Assembly (NCBI RefSeq): GCF_030272705.1
Contig: NZ_JARFYM010000010.1
Coordinates: 248,001-312,000, forward strand
Direction of reading: 5' to 3'
DNA from: Rhizobium mayense
GTDB lineage: Bacteria; Pseudomonadota; Alphaproteobacteria; Rhizobiales; Rhizobiaceae
Length of the DNA: 64,000 nucleotides
The position numbers were made by a program, and so were the translations under genes. Under the pieces are notes generated by a model. It saw only the letters and a list, made by a program, of their open reading frames with translations. It was not told the origin of the DNA and searched no databases. Each line of letters begins with the position of its first letter. The first letter of the stretch is position 1. Of this stretch, positions 1 to 8,272 are shown one piece after another.

Positions 1-76
1 GTTCGTCGGCCGGAAAGCGGCCGGTCCGGTTGGCTTCGGTCGAACCATGGCAGATCCAGCTCAAACGCGTTTTCAT
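1..76 (-). CDS. Histidine phosphatase family protein, N-terminal fragment
   Basis: Only the first 25 codons lie in the window. The reading starts MKTRLSWICHGSTEANR and continues through TGRFPADE. A beta strand followed by C-H-G in place of the usual R-H-G is what small histidine phosphatases near cbtAB in rhizobia show; the His would be the phosphorylated nucleophile. A GAGGA lies about 12 bases before the ATG. It is divergent from the riboswitch-controlled cbtB, which suits a role in cobalamin or cobalt metabolism, but that is inference from context. The fragment is too short to exclude another family. Confidence 0.55.
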   Translation of the reverse strand, partial: MKTRLSWICHGSTEANRTGRFPADE

Positions 77-149
77 GGTGCTAAGTATCCTCGGGTCGGA
101 TCTGCTGCCGCCACGTTCGATCGCGGCAACACCTTGATTGACAATCGTC

Positions 150-283
150 TTTACAGCCAGATATAAAGTTAGTCTTACGGGTGTGGAAGCCGGTGAAATC
201 CCGGCGCGGTCGCGCCACTGTAATCGAAGGGCGGATACCGCCCCTAGAGAGCCAGACCCTTCCCGTAAAAAACCCTTCCGTAA
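150..283 (+). promoter_or_regulatory. Cobalamin (B12) riboswitch
   Basis: The stretch carries the conserved landmarks of the AdoCbl riboswitch in order: GGTGTGGAAGCCGGTGAAATC, the core GGCGCGGTCGCGCCACTGTAA, a GC-rich helix (GGGCGG/CCGCCC) and a B12-box-like GAGAGCCAGACCC. It ends about 30 bases before the cbtB start, close enough to sequester the ribosome binding site. The family normally shuts down downstream cobalt/B12 uptake genes when adenosylcobalamin binds. The 5' boundary is approximate. Confidence 0.9.
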
Positions 284-313
284 ATGGAACGCGCTCTTCT
301 TAAAGGGAATAAA

Positions 314-523
314 ATGTCTGACACCACTTTTGCACCGACCGCCATCCCGACGCCGATCCCGCTTGGCGAAATCCTGCCTTGGGCGATCCTCGCCGGCCTG
401 CTGATGATGCTGGCGATCTATTTCATTGGCGCCGAAGAAGGCGCGACGGCGCTGTTTTCCGGCTCCTATGTGCACGAATTTGTGCATGACGGGCGCCATC
501 TGCTCGGATTCCCCTGCCACTAA
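314..523 (+). CDS. cbtB: CbtB, small subunit of cobalt transporter
   Basis: A 69-residue protein with one membrane segment (about residues 18-38, LGEILPWAILAGLLMMLAIYF) followed by a short tail with the His-rich signature YVHEFVHDGRHLLGFPCH, typical of CbtB. The His residues are thought to bind cobalt. The start at 314 is preferred over an upstream in-frame ATG at 284, because AAAGGG lies just before it and the extra residues would fall within the riboswitch expression region. It is followed 12 bases later by cbtA and preceded by the cobalamin riboswitch, so it should be expressed when B12 is low. Confidence 0.88.
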   Translation: MSDTTFAPTAIPTPIPLGEILPWAILAGLLMMLAIYFIGAEEGATALFSGSYVHEFVHDGRHLLGFPCH

Positions 524-535
524 GGGGTCAAGCCC

Positions 536-1276
536 ATGGTTGGACGTCTTTTGCTCCGCGGCATGCTGGTCGGAGCCCTTGCTGGTATTCTCATTTTTGC
601 CTTCGCCCATACGTTCGGCGAGCCTCTCGTCGATCAGGCGATCGCGTTTGAAGAGCAGGCTGCCCAGGCGGCAGGCGAAACGCCGGAACCGGAAATCGTC
701 AGCCGCGCGACACAGGCGGGCCTCGGCCTCTTCACCGGCATCATGGTCTACGCAACGGCGGTCGGCGGGCTCTTCGCCCTGGTCTTCGCCTATGTCTATG
801 GCCGCGTCAGCCCCTTTGGCGCCCGCGGCACGGCCGCGCTGCTGGCTATTGCCGCCTTTGTCGCCATCTCCTTGGTTCCCGACATCAAATACCCGGCCAA
901 CCCGCCGGCAGTCGGCAATCCGGATACGATCGGCGCCAGAACCGAGCTGTTCTTCGTGATGATCTTGGCCTCCGTCGTCGCCATGGTTGCCGCGGTGTCC
1001 CTCGCCCGTCAGCTGGCGGCGCGCTACGGATCGTGGAACGGCGTGATCTTCGCCGGCATCGCCTACATCTTGTTCATCGGCCTGGTTCAATACCTGCTGC
1101 CGGCGATCAACGAAGTGCCGGAACAGTTTTCCGCCGTCGTACTCTGGCGGTTCCGGATCACTTCGCTTGGCATGCATGCTATTTTGTGGACAACGCTCGG
1201 CCTCGCCTTCGGCGCATGGGCCGAACGCGATCTGCCGCAGGTTCGCCACGGTCGCGCTGCCGTGCGCCGGGCCTGA
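536..1276 (+). CDS. cbtA: CbtA, cobalt transporter membrane subunit
   Basis: A 246-residue integral membrane protein with about five or six hydrophobic segments, starting MVGRLLLRGMLVGALAGIL, which is the usual CbtA opening. Between the first two segments lies a periplasmic stretch with EPLVDQAIAFEEQAAQ. CbtA and CbtB together are the predicted cobalt uptake system of many proteobacteria, identified by their link with B12 riboswitches. The gene follows cbtB in the same riboswitch-controlled unit. Its stop codon is one base from the next start, so the operon has a third member. Confidence 0.9.
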   Translation: MVGRLLLRGMLVGALAGILIFAFAHTFGEPLVDQAIAFEEQAAQAAGETPEPEIVSRATQAGLGLFTGIMVYATAVGGLFALVFAYVYGRVSPFGARGTAALLAIAAFVAISLVPDIKYPANPPAVGNPDTIGARTELFFVMILASVVAMVAAVSLARQLAARYGSWNGVIFAGIAYILFIGLVQYLLPAINEVPEQFSAVVLWRFRITSLGMHAILWTTLGLAFGAWAERDLPQVRHGRAAVRRA

Positions 1277-1277
1277 A

Positions 1278-1946
1278 ATGGCAAGCCTGACACGTCTCCC
1301 GCATGGCCTCATGCGGGGGATAGTTCTGCTGAAATCAGCCATTCTGCTTTTGGTCTTTTATCTGATCTGCGCGCTCGGTTTGCCCATGGAGGCGGAGGCG
1401 CATAGCGGCGGTTCGTCCGGAAGTCATGCGGGCATTCCGATACCAAGCTTGAGCCACGGTGAAATGGCCGTGATCGCCCCTTACTACGGGCGCATCATCG
1501 CGCTTGCCTTATCGGCGTCAGATACCAACGAGTCCTTCCGTCGCGTTTTGAACTTCGCGCAGATCCAACGAGCCTACTGCCTTTGGGGCATCATGCCTGG
1601 AAGTGTTGGGGATGAGGACAGCCCCTTTAACGAATGCTCGCACGCGTACCTCGCCGCTGCCAAGCTGGCGCTGTTGCAGATGCGGACGATGAAGGACGAA
1701 ATGGTGCCGGCTGGCGACCTCGTCTCCGAGATCGACGGCGCGCTGGTGCGCAACAATCTGTCGCTCATTCTCTGCCAATTCAGCAATGAAGGCTTCAATA
1801 CGGCCGACCTGATCCGGCCACGGCTCGCCGGCATCATTCTGCATGCCAAAAGCCTCGTCGCGACGGTGCTGGCACTGATGACGGCGGGAGCCGCACTGTG
1901 GTGGACCGCGCGGCTCCTGCGGACGAAACTCGATACCGTCAATTAG
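1278..1946 (+). CDS. Hypothetical membrane protein, third gene of the cbt operon
   Basis: I do not recognise a family. From the ATG one base after the cbtA stop the product has 222 residues: an N-terminal hydrophobic signal (about 12-36) ending in a possible AEA cleavage site, a soluble middle with four Cys and a Ser/Gly/His start (AHSGGSSGSHAG), and one C-terminal membrane helix (about 193-215) ending in basic residues. The layout suggests a periplasmic domain held by a tail anchor. Its position makes it B12-responsive. An alternative start is the ATG at 1311, which still keeps the signal. Confidence 0.6.
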   Translation: MASLTRLPHGLMRGIVLLKSAILLLVFYLICALGLPMEAEAHSGGSSGSHAGIPIPSLSHGEMAVIAPYYGRIIALALSASDTNESFRRVLNFAQIQRAYCLWGIMPGSVGDEDSPFNECSHAYLAAAKLALLQMRTMKDEMVPAGDLVSEIDGALVRNNLSLILCQFSNEGFNTADLIRPRLAGIILHAKSLVATVLALMTAGAALWWTARLLRTKLDTVN

Positions 1947-1985
1947 ATGACCACCCGCCCTCACCGGACGGCAGCAAGTCTGATG

Positions 1986-2297
1986 TTACCAGTCCCGTGG
2001 CCGGCCTCGCCAACCACCGTCCCAATCGTCACGATAATAGCGCCGATGGCCATGCCAACCCCAGCCGGGGGGCGGTGGTGCTCTGTAGTAGCCCCAGCCG
2101 TAACCGCGCGGCGGGCCCCAGCGGTTCGGCCGGCATTCGCCCCGAGGCGTCAAATGCCAGCCACGGCCGCAGGCATAATCGACATTGACGACCGGCGCTT
2201 TGGCCACAGTCCCAACGGCGGCGATGGGCATTGCTTCTGCCGAAGATACGACCAAGCTGCCGAGCACGGCAGCGATGGCAATCACGGACAATCTCAT
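1986..2297 (-). CDS. Secreted GCG_CRPN-type protein
   Basis: A 103-residue protein with a clear signal peptide (MRLSVIAIAAVLGSLVVSSA, cleavage near AEA-MP) and the motif CGRGWHLTPRGECRPN. This matches the GCG_CRPN domain, a short Cys-containing element ahead of Gly/Trp/Tyr/Arg-rich tails. The tail here is rich in G, W, Y, P and R (for example RGYGWGYYRAPPPPGWGWHG). Such proteins are common small exported proteins in rhizobia, with unknown function. It converges on the cbt operon and has its own upstream region shared divergently with the phosphate transporter. Confidence 0.8.
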   Translation of the reverse strand: MRLSVIAIAAVLGSLVVSSAEAMPIAAVGTVAKAPVVNVDYACGRGWHLTPRGECRPNRWGPPRGYGWGYYRAPPPPGWGWHGHRRYYRDDWDGGWRGRPRDW

Positions 2298-2573
2298 GGT
2301 GATGGTCCTCTATACATGTCCCTACAAGCGGATTTAAACCTTCGCCGGCTGAACGCCGGGTGAACCGAAAAAGGCGATTTCGCGGCAAAATCAAGATGTT
2401 GAACGCCAGGTTGCGGTGACCATTCCGTGTGCTGCCGTTTAACGGGAGCCCGCTTCTTCGATGCGCCAAGCGTCGATGCAACCAGAGACCGCATAAGTGT
2501 CTCTTTATGCGTCATGAGGGCTTCATCATGCGCGCTTAAATGGGAAACGTTATTCGCTATAGGAGAGTTTGAG

Positions 2574-4181
2574 ATGGTTGACGTCGTTTCAAGCAATGCG
2601 GAAGGCGGCAACGCCAATCATCCTATTCACGGTGCAGCCGGCTCCACCAAATGGTTCCTGCCGATTTTCGGCATCGTGGTACTCGGCGGGCTCGCGTATG
2701 TCGGCTATGCCCTCAACAACGATCTTGCCAACGCCGTCGCGGTTCCGTGGATCCTGCTCGGGTTGGCGCTGCTGATCGCGCTCGGCTTCGAATTCGTCAA
2801 CGGCTTTCACGATACGGCCAATGCGGTCGCTACCGTCATCTACACCCGCTCGCTGCCGGCTGAATTTGCCGTCATGTGGTCCGGCTGCTTCAATTTCCTC
2901 GGCGTGCTGACCTCCTCGGGCGCCGTCGCATTCGGCATTCTGGCGCTGTTGCCCGTGGAGTTGATCCTGCAGGTCGGCTCCGGCTCCGGCCTCGCTATGG
3001 TCTTCGCCCTGCTGACCGCCGCCATCGTCTGGAATCTCGGCACGTGGTATCTCGGCCTGCCGGCCTCGAGCTCGCATACGCTCGTCGGGTCCATCATCGG
3101 CGTCGGCCTTGCCAATCAGTTCCTCGCGCCCGCCGGTTCCGCGACCAGCGGTGTCGACTGGTCGCAGGCAACCAGCGTCGGCATGTCGCTGCTGCTATCA
3201 CCGATCATCGGTTTCGCGGCGTCGGCCCTGCTGCTGTTGGTCGCCAAAGTTCTGATCCGCAAGAAGGAGCTTTATGAAGCACCGAAGGGCAATGCGCCGC
3301 CGCCGCTGTGGATCCGCGCTCTGCTGATCTTCACCTGCACCGGCGTCAGCTTTGCCCACGGTTCGAACGACGGCCAGAAGGGCATGGGTCTGATCATGCT
3401 CATCCTCATCGGTCTCGTACCGACCGCCTTTGCGCTGAACCGTACGCCGGACGTCAACTATCTCGAGGCCTACAAGACGGCTTCGGCGCAGGTCGAGACC
3501 GTGCTCGGCAAGTATGTAAAGCCCGGCGTTGCCGCACCGGCCGATCCGAAGGCCGCCGTCAGCGATGCCGTGAAGAGCAAGACCTGGACGGACACAACGA
3601 CGCCGGCGCTGCAGGCCTATATCCATTCCACCAGCGCTGAAATCGCCGCCTATCCGAGCGTCGAAAAGCTGCCGAACGGCCTGGTCGGCAACGTCCGCAA
3701 CGACATCTATCTGATCGGTGAATCACTGAAGCTGATCGACAAGCAGAAGCTGCTGCCGATGAACGGCGACGACCTGAAGGCCGTCACCAACTATCACGGG
3801 GCTGTGGATCACGCGACCAAGTTCATCCCGCTCTGGGTCAAGGTTGCCGTGGCACTGGCACTCGGACTGGGCACCATGGTCGGCTGGAAGCGCATCGTGG
3901 TCACTGTCGGCGAAAAGATCGGCAAGACGCATCTGACCTATGGCCAGGGCGCCGCTGCAGAAGTCGTCGCCATGTTGACGATCAGTGCGGCCGACAATCT
4001 CGGCCTGCCGGTTTCTACGACGCACGTCCTGTCCTCCGGTGTCGCCGGCACCATGGCCGCCAACGGCTCGGGACTGCAATGGTCGACCGTTCGCAACATG
4101 CTGATGGCCTGGGTCCTGACGCTACCCGCCTCGATCGCGCTTGCCTTCGTGCTCTTCGTCTTTCTCCGTCAGGTCTTCTGA
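2574..4181 (+). CDS. pit: PiT family inorganic phosphate transporter
   Basis: A 535-residue polytopic membrane protein. It has two copies of the PiT signature: FVNGFHDTANAVAT (residues about 70-83) and SFAHGSNDGQKGMG (about 260-273). A hydrophilic central loop (about 300-410) separates the two halves, and the C-terminal half ends with the typical GLPVSTTHVLSSGVAG. PiT proteins import metal-phosphate with protons at low affinity. The start is set by AGGAG nine bases before the ATG. I saw no convincing Pho box upstream. It is monocistronic and convergent with the MucR-like gene. Confidence 0.93.
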   Translation: MVDVVSSNAEGGNANHPIHGAAGSTKWFLPIFGIVVLGGLAYVGYALNNDLANAVAVPWILLGLALLIALGFEFVNGFHDTANAVATVIYTRSLPAEFAVMWSGCFNFLGVLTSSGAVAFGILALLPVELILQVGSGSGLAMVFALLTAAIVWNLGTWYLGLPASSSHTLVGSIIGVGLANQFLAPAGSATSGVDWSQATSVGMSLLLSPIIGFAASALLLLVAKVLIRKKELYEAPKGNAPPPLWIRALLIFTCTGVSFAHGSNDGQKGMGLIMLILIGLVPTAFALNRTPDVNYLEAYKTASAQVETVLGKYVKPGVAAPADPKAAVSDAVKSKTWTDTTTPALQAYIHSTSAEIAAYPSVEKLPNGLVGNVRNDIYLIGESLKLIDKQKLLPMNGDDLKAVTNYHGAVDHATKFIPLWVKVAVALALGLGTMVGWKRIVVTVGEKIGKTHLTYGQGAAAEVVAMLTISAADNLGLPVSTTHVLSSGVAGTMAANGSGLQWSTVRNMLMAWVLTLPASIALAFVLFVFLRQVF

Positions 4182-4274
4182 TCGGTGGCACGCCTTTTGA
4201 CGGCAAATAATGCATAAAGGATGGTGGCGCCCTCGGGGCTCCGCTTTCCTGTTCGTGTTTCCTCCTGAAAGGCT

Positions 4275-4874
4275 CTAGCGAAGGCTTTCCTTCTTATTGC
4301 CGTTGGCGCCGAGGCCGGAGAGCTTGGCAAGCTCCGAACGGCGGTTCGCATAATTCTGCGCAACCATCGGATAGTTGGGAGCAAGGCCCCATTTCTCCCG
4401 ATATTCCTCGGGCGTCAGGCCGTAGTGAACGCGCAGGTGGCGCTTAAGCGTCTTGAAGCGTTTGCCGTCCTCAAGGCAAATAATGTAGTCGTTCGTCACC
4501 GATTTTTTCTGATCCACGGCCGGAACCGGCTTGGCTCGGTCCACCGAGAGCGCGGCGCCATCCAAGGCCTGCAGCGCCTCGTGCACATCCGATATCAGCT
4601 TCGGTAGACTACCGACAAGAATGGGGTTGTGGCTGACATAAGCTGAAACAATCCTCACACAGCCATCGAATAGAATATGCGCTTGAGGCGTGGACTGGTC
4701 TCTTCTCTTGCTGAAAGCGTCCATGATCGTTTCCCGAATCTCATTTGGGTCGGCATGTGCCGCCTCGCGTGATTGCGGCATGTGCAAACCCATTCGTGAA
4801 TCTTGCATTGGTTCAAACTCCACAGGTTTTGAGTGCGGCTTTCTCGGCATCCTTTTATGAAGACGCCTGCTCAT
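4275..4874 (-). CDS. Ros/MucR family transcriptional regulator
   Basis: A 199-residue product whose C-terminal half has the family's signature: YIICLEDGKRFKTLKRHLRVHYGLTPEEYREKWGL at about residues 128-162. In the zinc-finger position the first pair is reduced to one Cys (usual C-x2-C), while the His pair (RHLRVH) is kept. Several rhizobial Ros/MucR paralogs lack one Cys and still bind DNA. The protein is about 55 residues longer at the N-terminus than a typical MucR, so a start further in, such as the Met at 4809, is possible. The start shown overlaps the upstream stop by ATGA, implying translational coupling with the Fis-type gene. Confidence 0.82.
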   Translation of the reverse strand: MSRRLHKRMPRKPHSKPVEFEPMQDSRMGLHMPQSREAAHADPNEIRETIMDAFSKRRDQSTPQAHILFDGCVRIVSAYVSHNPILVGSLPKLISDVHEALQALDGAALSVDRAKPVPAVDQKKSVTNDYIICLEDGKRFKTLKRHLRVHYGLTPEEYREKWGLAPNYPMVAQNYANRRSELAKLSGLGANGNKKESLR

Positions 4875-5491
4875 TGTCGGTCTTCCTTCATAGGCTCGAC
4901 GCGATCAGTCGCATCCGCAAGGTCCTTTGCAGACCCTGCAAAATCCTTTGCAGATTCTGCAAAGTAGGTGGCCAGTTTGGCGCATAGGGTGATGAGGGGA
5001 ATGCCGAGCATGAAGGCGGCATAGGTTGGATTACCGTCGCAATGACGGAGGGTCTGAAGGATGAGCTTGCGTTCGACATCCTCCATGGTCTGGCCGACGA
5101 GAACACCGACCGCTGTGTCCACCGTGTGCGGAGTGAGCTTGTCGTTGCCTGCGGAGACGTGCGCGACGATTTCATCGATCAGCCGCTCTTCGCTCGCCGT
5201 CGCCAGCACAATGCCGGCAGCACGATCGAGTTCGCAAAAGACATAGAGGCCATTTTCGGGGTCGATCGTCACCCGTCCGGAGATATCTCCCGACATGTTG
5301 TAAATGACGATACGCGGCTCGTCGGCTTTCACGAGAGCGATCGGCAATCCCTTGTTGACGCCCGAGGCGCCGGAGAACAGGGCCTGTAACTCCTCGAACA
5401 GCATTCTGAGCCGTGCTTGCGCCTGCAGGTCCGGCGTGGTCGAGACGGCGGAGAGATTGTAATTCCGGACGAACGAAGGGTGTTTGATCAT
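4871..5491 (-). CDS. Regulatory protein with C-terminal Fis-type helix-turn-helix
   Basis: A 206-residue protein. Residues about 125-175 (GQTMEDVERKLILQTLRHCDGN followed by PTYAAFMLGIPLITLCAKL) match the Fis/NtrC-type C-terminal DNA-binding helices, where an acidic helix is followed by N-x-x-x-A-A. The N-terminal part (about 1-110) is an unassigned alpha/beta domain and has no AAA ATPase motif, so this is not a sigma54 activator. The start at 5491 has GGAGG six bases upstream; an earlier in-frame start at 5584 is less likely. The C-terminus carries a repeated ESAKDFAGSAKDLADATD segment coded by near-identical triplets. It forms an operon with the MucR-like gene. Confidence 0.6.
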   Translation of the reverse strand: MIKHPSFVRNYNLSAVSTTPDLQAQARLRMLFEELQALFSGASGVNKGLPIALVKADEPRIVIYNMSGDISGRVTIDPENGLYVFCELDRAAGIVLATASEERLIDEIVAHVSAGNDKLTPHTVDTAVGVLVGQTMEDVERKLILQTLRHCDGNPTYAAFMLGIPLITLCAKLATYFAESAKDFAGSAKDLADATDRVEPMKEDRQ

Positions 5492-5609
5492 GCCGCCACC
5501 TCCGCGATCGAGACGGGAACAAGAGCAAACGAGTTGCGCGCCGTGCCGATCAGTTTCGAGCCGTAAATTCGTTTTGCCGAACAATGTCGCGGGACATAAA
5601 GCGGACTAA

Positions 5610-6398
5610 TCATCCAACCTCCCGCAGGCCGAATTCGCCCTTTTTCTGTGTAAACTGCGGAAGTACCGCCGGCTTGGACAAGAAGAAGCCCTGCCCATGC
5701 GTTGCGCCGCTCGAGCGCGCCGCATCCAGTTGCGTCTCGGTCTCGATTCCCTCGACGACAACCTGAGGCGCAATGCAGGATGCAAAACCGACCATGTGAT
5801 ACAGGCTGTCGCGGCCATCGCGGCCCGGCCTGATATCGCGGACGAAAGCCGCGTCGATCTTTACGATATCCGCCGAGACCTGCAGCAACTGCGCGGGAGT
5901 CGCAAAGTCGGTGCCGAAATCATCGATGGCGACGCGGCAACCGAGTCCGCGAATCATCTTCAACCGATCGACCGCGGAGCCGATAAGCGGATAGGTCTCG
6001 GTAATTTCAACAATGAGCCGCGCGGCAAGCTCGGGCTGGCGGGTGAGCCGACCAAAAATATCGGCGAATCGATCCGACGCGGATAAATTGGCCACGGAGA
6101 GATTACAGCCAAGTATAAGTGTCGCATCCGCCGCCAAAGCAGACAGAACCATGTCCAAGACACGATAATCGAGATCGAACCGGCCGTTCAGCCGCCCCAA
6201 CTGCGGCACGAAACTACCCGCAGTGTGAACGACACCCTCGGCATCCGTGAGACGTGCCAGACCCTCGGCATAGAGAACTTCTGTGGCGTTTTCGACATTG
6301 TGGATCCGTTGCGCAACAAAGCTCAGGCCGCCTTTGGCGATTGCCTTTGAAATCAGAGCATTATGCCCTCTTCCAGTTCGATTTGCTCTATCGGCCAT
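5610..6398 (-). CDS. EAL domain protein (c-di-GMP phosphodiesterase-like)
   Basis: A 262-residue single EAL domain without sensor or GGDEF parts. Visible motifs: YAEGLARL at the EAL position (E-G-L), NLSVANL, IVEITET, AIDDFGTDF, VKIDAAF, VEGIETETQ and GQGFFLSKP. The metal-binding E, N, E, D-D, K and E residues appear to be kept, so hydrolysis of c-di-GMP is plausible, but the EGL variant leaves room for a binding-only role. The start at MADRANRTGRG is preferred; the longer frame adds a region with no domain. c-di-GMP is relevant because the UDP-arabinose glycan pathway downstream is c-di-GMP controlled in S. meliloti (literature knowledge). Confidence 0.85.
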   Translation of the reverse strand: MADRANRTGRGHNALISKAIAKGGLSFVAQRIHNVENATEVLYAEGLARLTDAEGVVHTAGSFVPQLGRLNGRFDLDYRVLDMVLSALAADATLILGCNLSVANLSASDRFADIFGRLTRQPELAARLIVEITETYPLIGSAVDRLKMIRGLGCRVAIDDFGTDFATPAQLLQVSADIVKIDAAFVRDIRPGRDGRDSLYHMVGFASCIAPQVVVEGIETETQLDAARSSGATHGQGFFLSKPAVLPQFTQKKGEFGLREVG

Positions 6399-6525
6399 CA
6401 AGCCTCCATCGGCAGCGAACAGGAAAACCGAAAAAGATCCGACGTCTGAAAACGACGCAAGCGGGCTGGAAATGTGGCTTCTGGTGCCCAAAACCCGCCT
6501 TTTCCATCTCCCGGCCCCTAACTCA

Positions 6526-6659
6526 AAGTAACTAGAGTTTCCCTTCACCAAGCAGAATGTGTCGCCTCAAAGCGACAAATCACCCAGAATCAATATATTC
6601 CTAATATGTAAACTAGTATCTCTTAACATTCAATTGAAGCGCGTTTTTCTAGTTACTAA
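6526..6659 (-). promoter_or_regulatory. Two near-palindromic AGTAACTA sites upstream of the EAL gene
   Basis: Positions 6526-6536 read AAGTAACTAGA and 6649-6659 read CTAGTTACTAA. Both are imperfect versions of TTAGT-A-ACTAA, which occurs in perfect form at 7706-7716. The surrounding 6540-6720 stretch is AT-rich compared with the window and has no gene. They look like binding sites for one dimeric regulator serving the EAL and TIM-barrel genes. The regulator is unknown. Confidence 0.4.
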
Positions 6660-6769
6660 TTCAATTAACATCGAAGCAGGGCACGGCGATCTTCCTTCGC
6701 AAACCACATGGTCGCTATATTGAGGGATGTGTCAGGCGCGCAGGTTCTTCCGAAACTCTAACGGCCTCA

Positions 6770-7627
6770 TCATTCGGGATAAACTTTCGCACCGGACTGC
6801 GGCCACCAGCCCGTCCGCCCTGCCTCCTGCAGCGCGAGATCGAGCGGCGGCAGCTCCGCATGCCACAGCCGCTCCCATTCGAGGCTCATGACGCCGGCAT
6901 AGCGATCGGCAGCCAGTGCCGCGATCAGCGCCGGCATCGGAAATTCGCCGGCGGCGGGGAGTGTGTACGAATATGGCAGCTTCGCGCTCGGCTTCGAGAC
7001 ACTGTCCTTCACATGAAGGTGCCGAGCGTTGCGGCGTACTTGCTTCCAGGTCTCCGCGGGATCTTGCCCGCCCTTGCGCCATGTATGATGGGTGTCCCAG
7101 AGGAGAGAACAGTCCGGCGCCGCTTCTAGAAAACGGTCCAGCGCGTCCGGATGCACCAGAAAGTCGTGCGTCTCCACCATGATATCAGATAGAAAACCTT
7201 CGCGGCGAGCCGTCTCGCGCCACCATTCCAGCGTCGACAGCGCCTCGGAAAGTTCGCCGGCATCGCCGGTGCTGCCGCCGTCGAAGATGCGCAGCGATCT
7301 TACCCCTGCCGCCTCCGCCCAGGGGAGATAGCGCAGAAACTCCTCTTTTGCTTGCCGCGTGGCGCCGACAAGGCGCATCGACGTATTGAGTGCGCATACG
7401 GTCACGGGGGAATGCTCAAGGGCTCGGACAAGACCTGCCGGTGTACTGTACCGTTCGGTGAAATAGGCCGGCAGATCGATCATGCCGCCAAGCGCGCGAA
7501 TTTCGATCGCATCAATGCCGTGATGCGCTGCCAGCGCCAGGACCTCGTCCAGCTCCAGCTCCGCGCATCCCAATGTCGAAAATGCCAGAGTTATTTGTGT
7601 CGATTTGAGAGCTCCCACAGTCACCAT
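6770..7627 (-). CDS. Sugar phosphate isomerase/epimerase family TIM-barrel protein
   Basis: A 285-residue protein of the xylose-isomerase-like TIM-barrel (AP endonuclease 2) superfamily. It begins ITLAFSTLGCAELELDEVL, has the barrel landmarks GIDAIEIR (about 40-47), VETHDFLVHPDAL (about 150-162) and SLLWDTHHTW (about 173-182), RHLHVKDS (about 200-207) and VMSLEWER near the end. Glu150, Asp177, His203 and Glu254 sit where the metal ligands of this fold occur. The substrate cannot be read from sequence. The start at 7627 has GGAGGAGG upstream, so the 22 residues before it in the open frame are excluded. Confidence 0.8.
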   Translation of the reverse strand: MVTVGALKSTQITLAFSTLGCAELELDEVLALAAHHGIDAIEIRALGGMIDLPAYFTERYSTPAGLVRALEHSPVTVCALNTSMRLVGATRQAKEEFLRYLPWAEAAGVRSLRIFDGGSTGDAGELSEALSTLEWWRETARREGFLSDIMVETHDFLVHPDALDRFLEAAPDCSLLWDTHHTWRKGGQDPAETWKQVRRNARHLHVKDSVSKPSAKLPYSYTLPAAGEFPMPALIAALAADRYAGVMSLEWERLWHAELPPLDLALQEAGRTGWWPQSGAKVYPE

Positions 7628-7705
7628 CGCCTCCTCCGCTTTCTGAATATGAATAGATGGCGTTCGCCGACGCGATGTCCCTCGAAGACTCAAATCAGGC
7701 GCCCA

Positions 7706-7716
7706 TTAGTAACTAA
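7706..7716. promoter_or_regulatory. Perfect palindrome TTAGTAACTAA
   Basis: A 5+1+5 palindrome 79 bases upstream of the TIM-barrel start. Related sites lie at 6526 and 6649. The rest of 7628-8059 (about 430 bases) holds no gene I can support: the frames there have no recognisable protein and no consistent ribosome site. It is the divergent control region between the TIM-barrel and DUF2934 genes. Confidence 0.4.
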
Positions 7717-8059
7717 ATAGATAATTATGGGGTATCGGTTGAGCGTCAAGAGCTTGGCGAGCAACATTCTTTTTCGCCAGAGCGGAGCCGAGACCGCCGG
7801 CGATGCGTCAGGGGAGATCGCAGGACCCATCACGGTTGTCATGCTACCCGCAAGGAAGCTCTGCCACCCTTTCAGATGCGCCGATAGACGCCGTCTGTGA
7901 TTCTTATTGGTGGCCGGGAACAATCCCTGCGAATGATGGTTTTCAGTCGGGGACTGAGGGCGCGAGACTTGCTGCAAAAGCGCTGGCATCCACCCCAGCG
8001 CGATGTTCATCCATAGTAAGATTTCCGAAAAGTCATCCATTGATGAGAGGGAGACTATA

Positions 8060-8272
8060 ATGCCGACCGAGCAAGGACATGAGTGGATTAAAAAACGCGC
8101 ATATTCTCTTTGGGAAGAAGCAGGCCGCCCCCACGGCCGCGATCAGGACCATTGGAACCAGGCTGCCGCCGAGCGGGAATATCTCGAGCGAACTCAGGCG
8201 TCTGTGGACGGCAAGGAAGTCCTGGTCAAATACAAGAAAAAGACCGCCCCCGGCAAAAAAGCCAAAGCTTAG
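8060..8272 (+). CDS. DUF2934 domain protein
   Basis: A 70-residue protein: HEWIKKRAYSLWEEAGRPHG followed by RDQDHWNQAAAERE is the DUF2934 core (R-A-Y-x-L-W-E-x-x-G-R-P-x-G). The tail is basic (KYKKKTAPGKKAKA). DUF2934 proteins are small and of unknown function, common in rhizobia and often multi-copy. The start at 8060 follows GAGAGGGAG; the frame is open further upstream to 8003 but those residues are not part of the domain. Confidence 0.85.
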   Translation: MPTEQGHEWIKKRAYSLWEEAGRPHGRDQDHWNQAAAEREYLERTQASVDGKEVLVKYKKKTAPGKKAKA

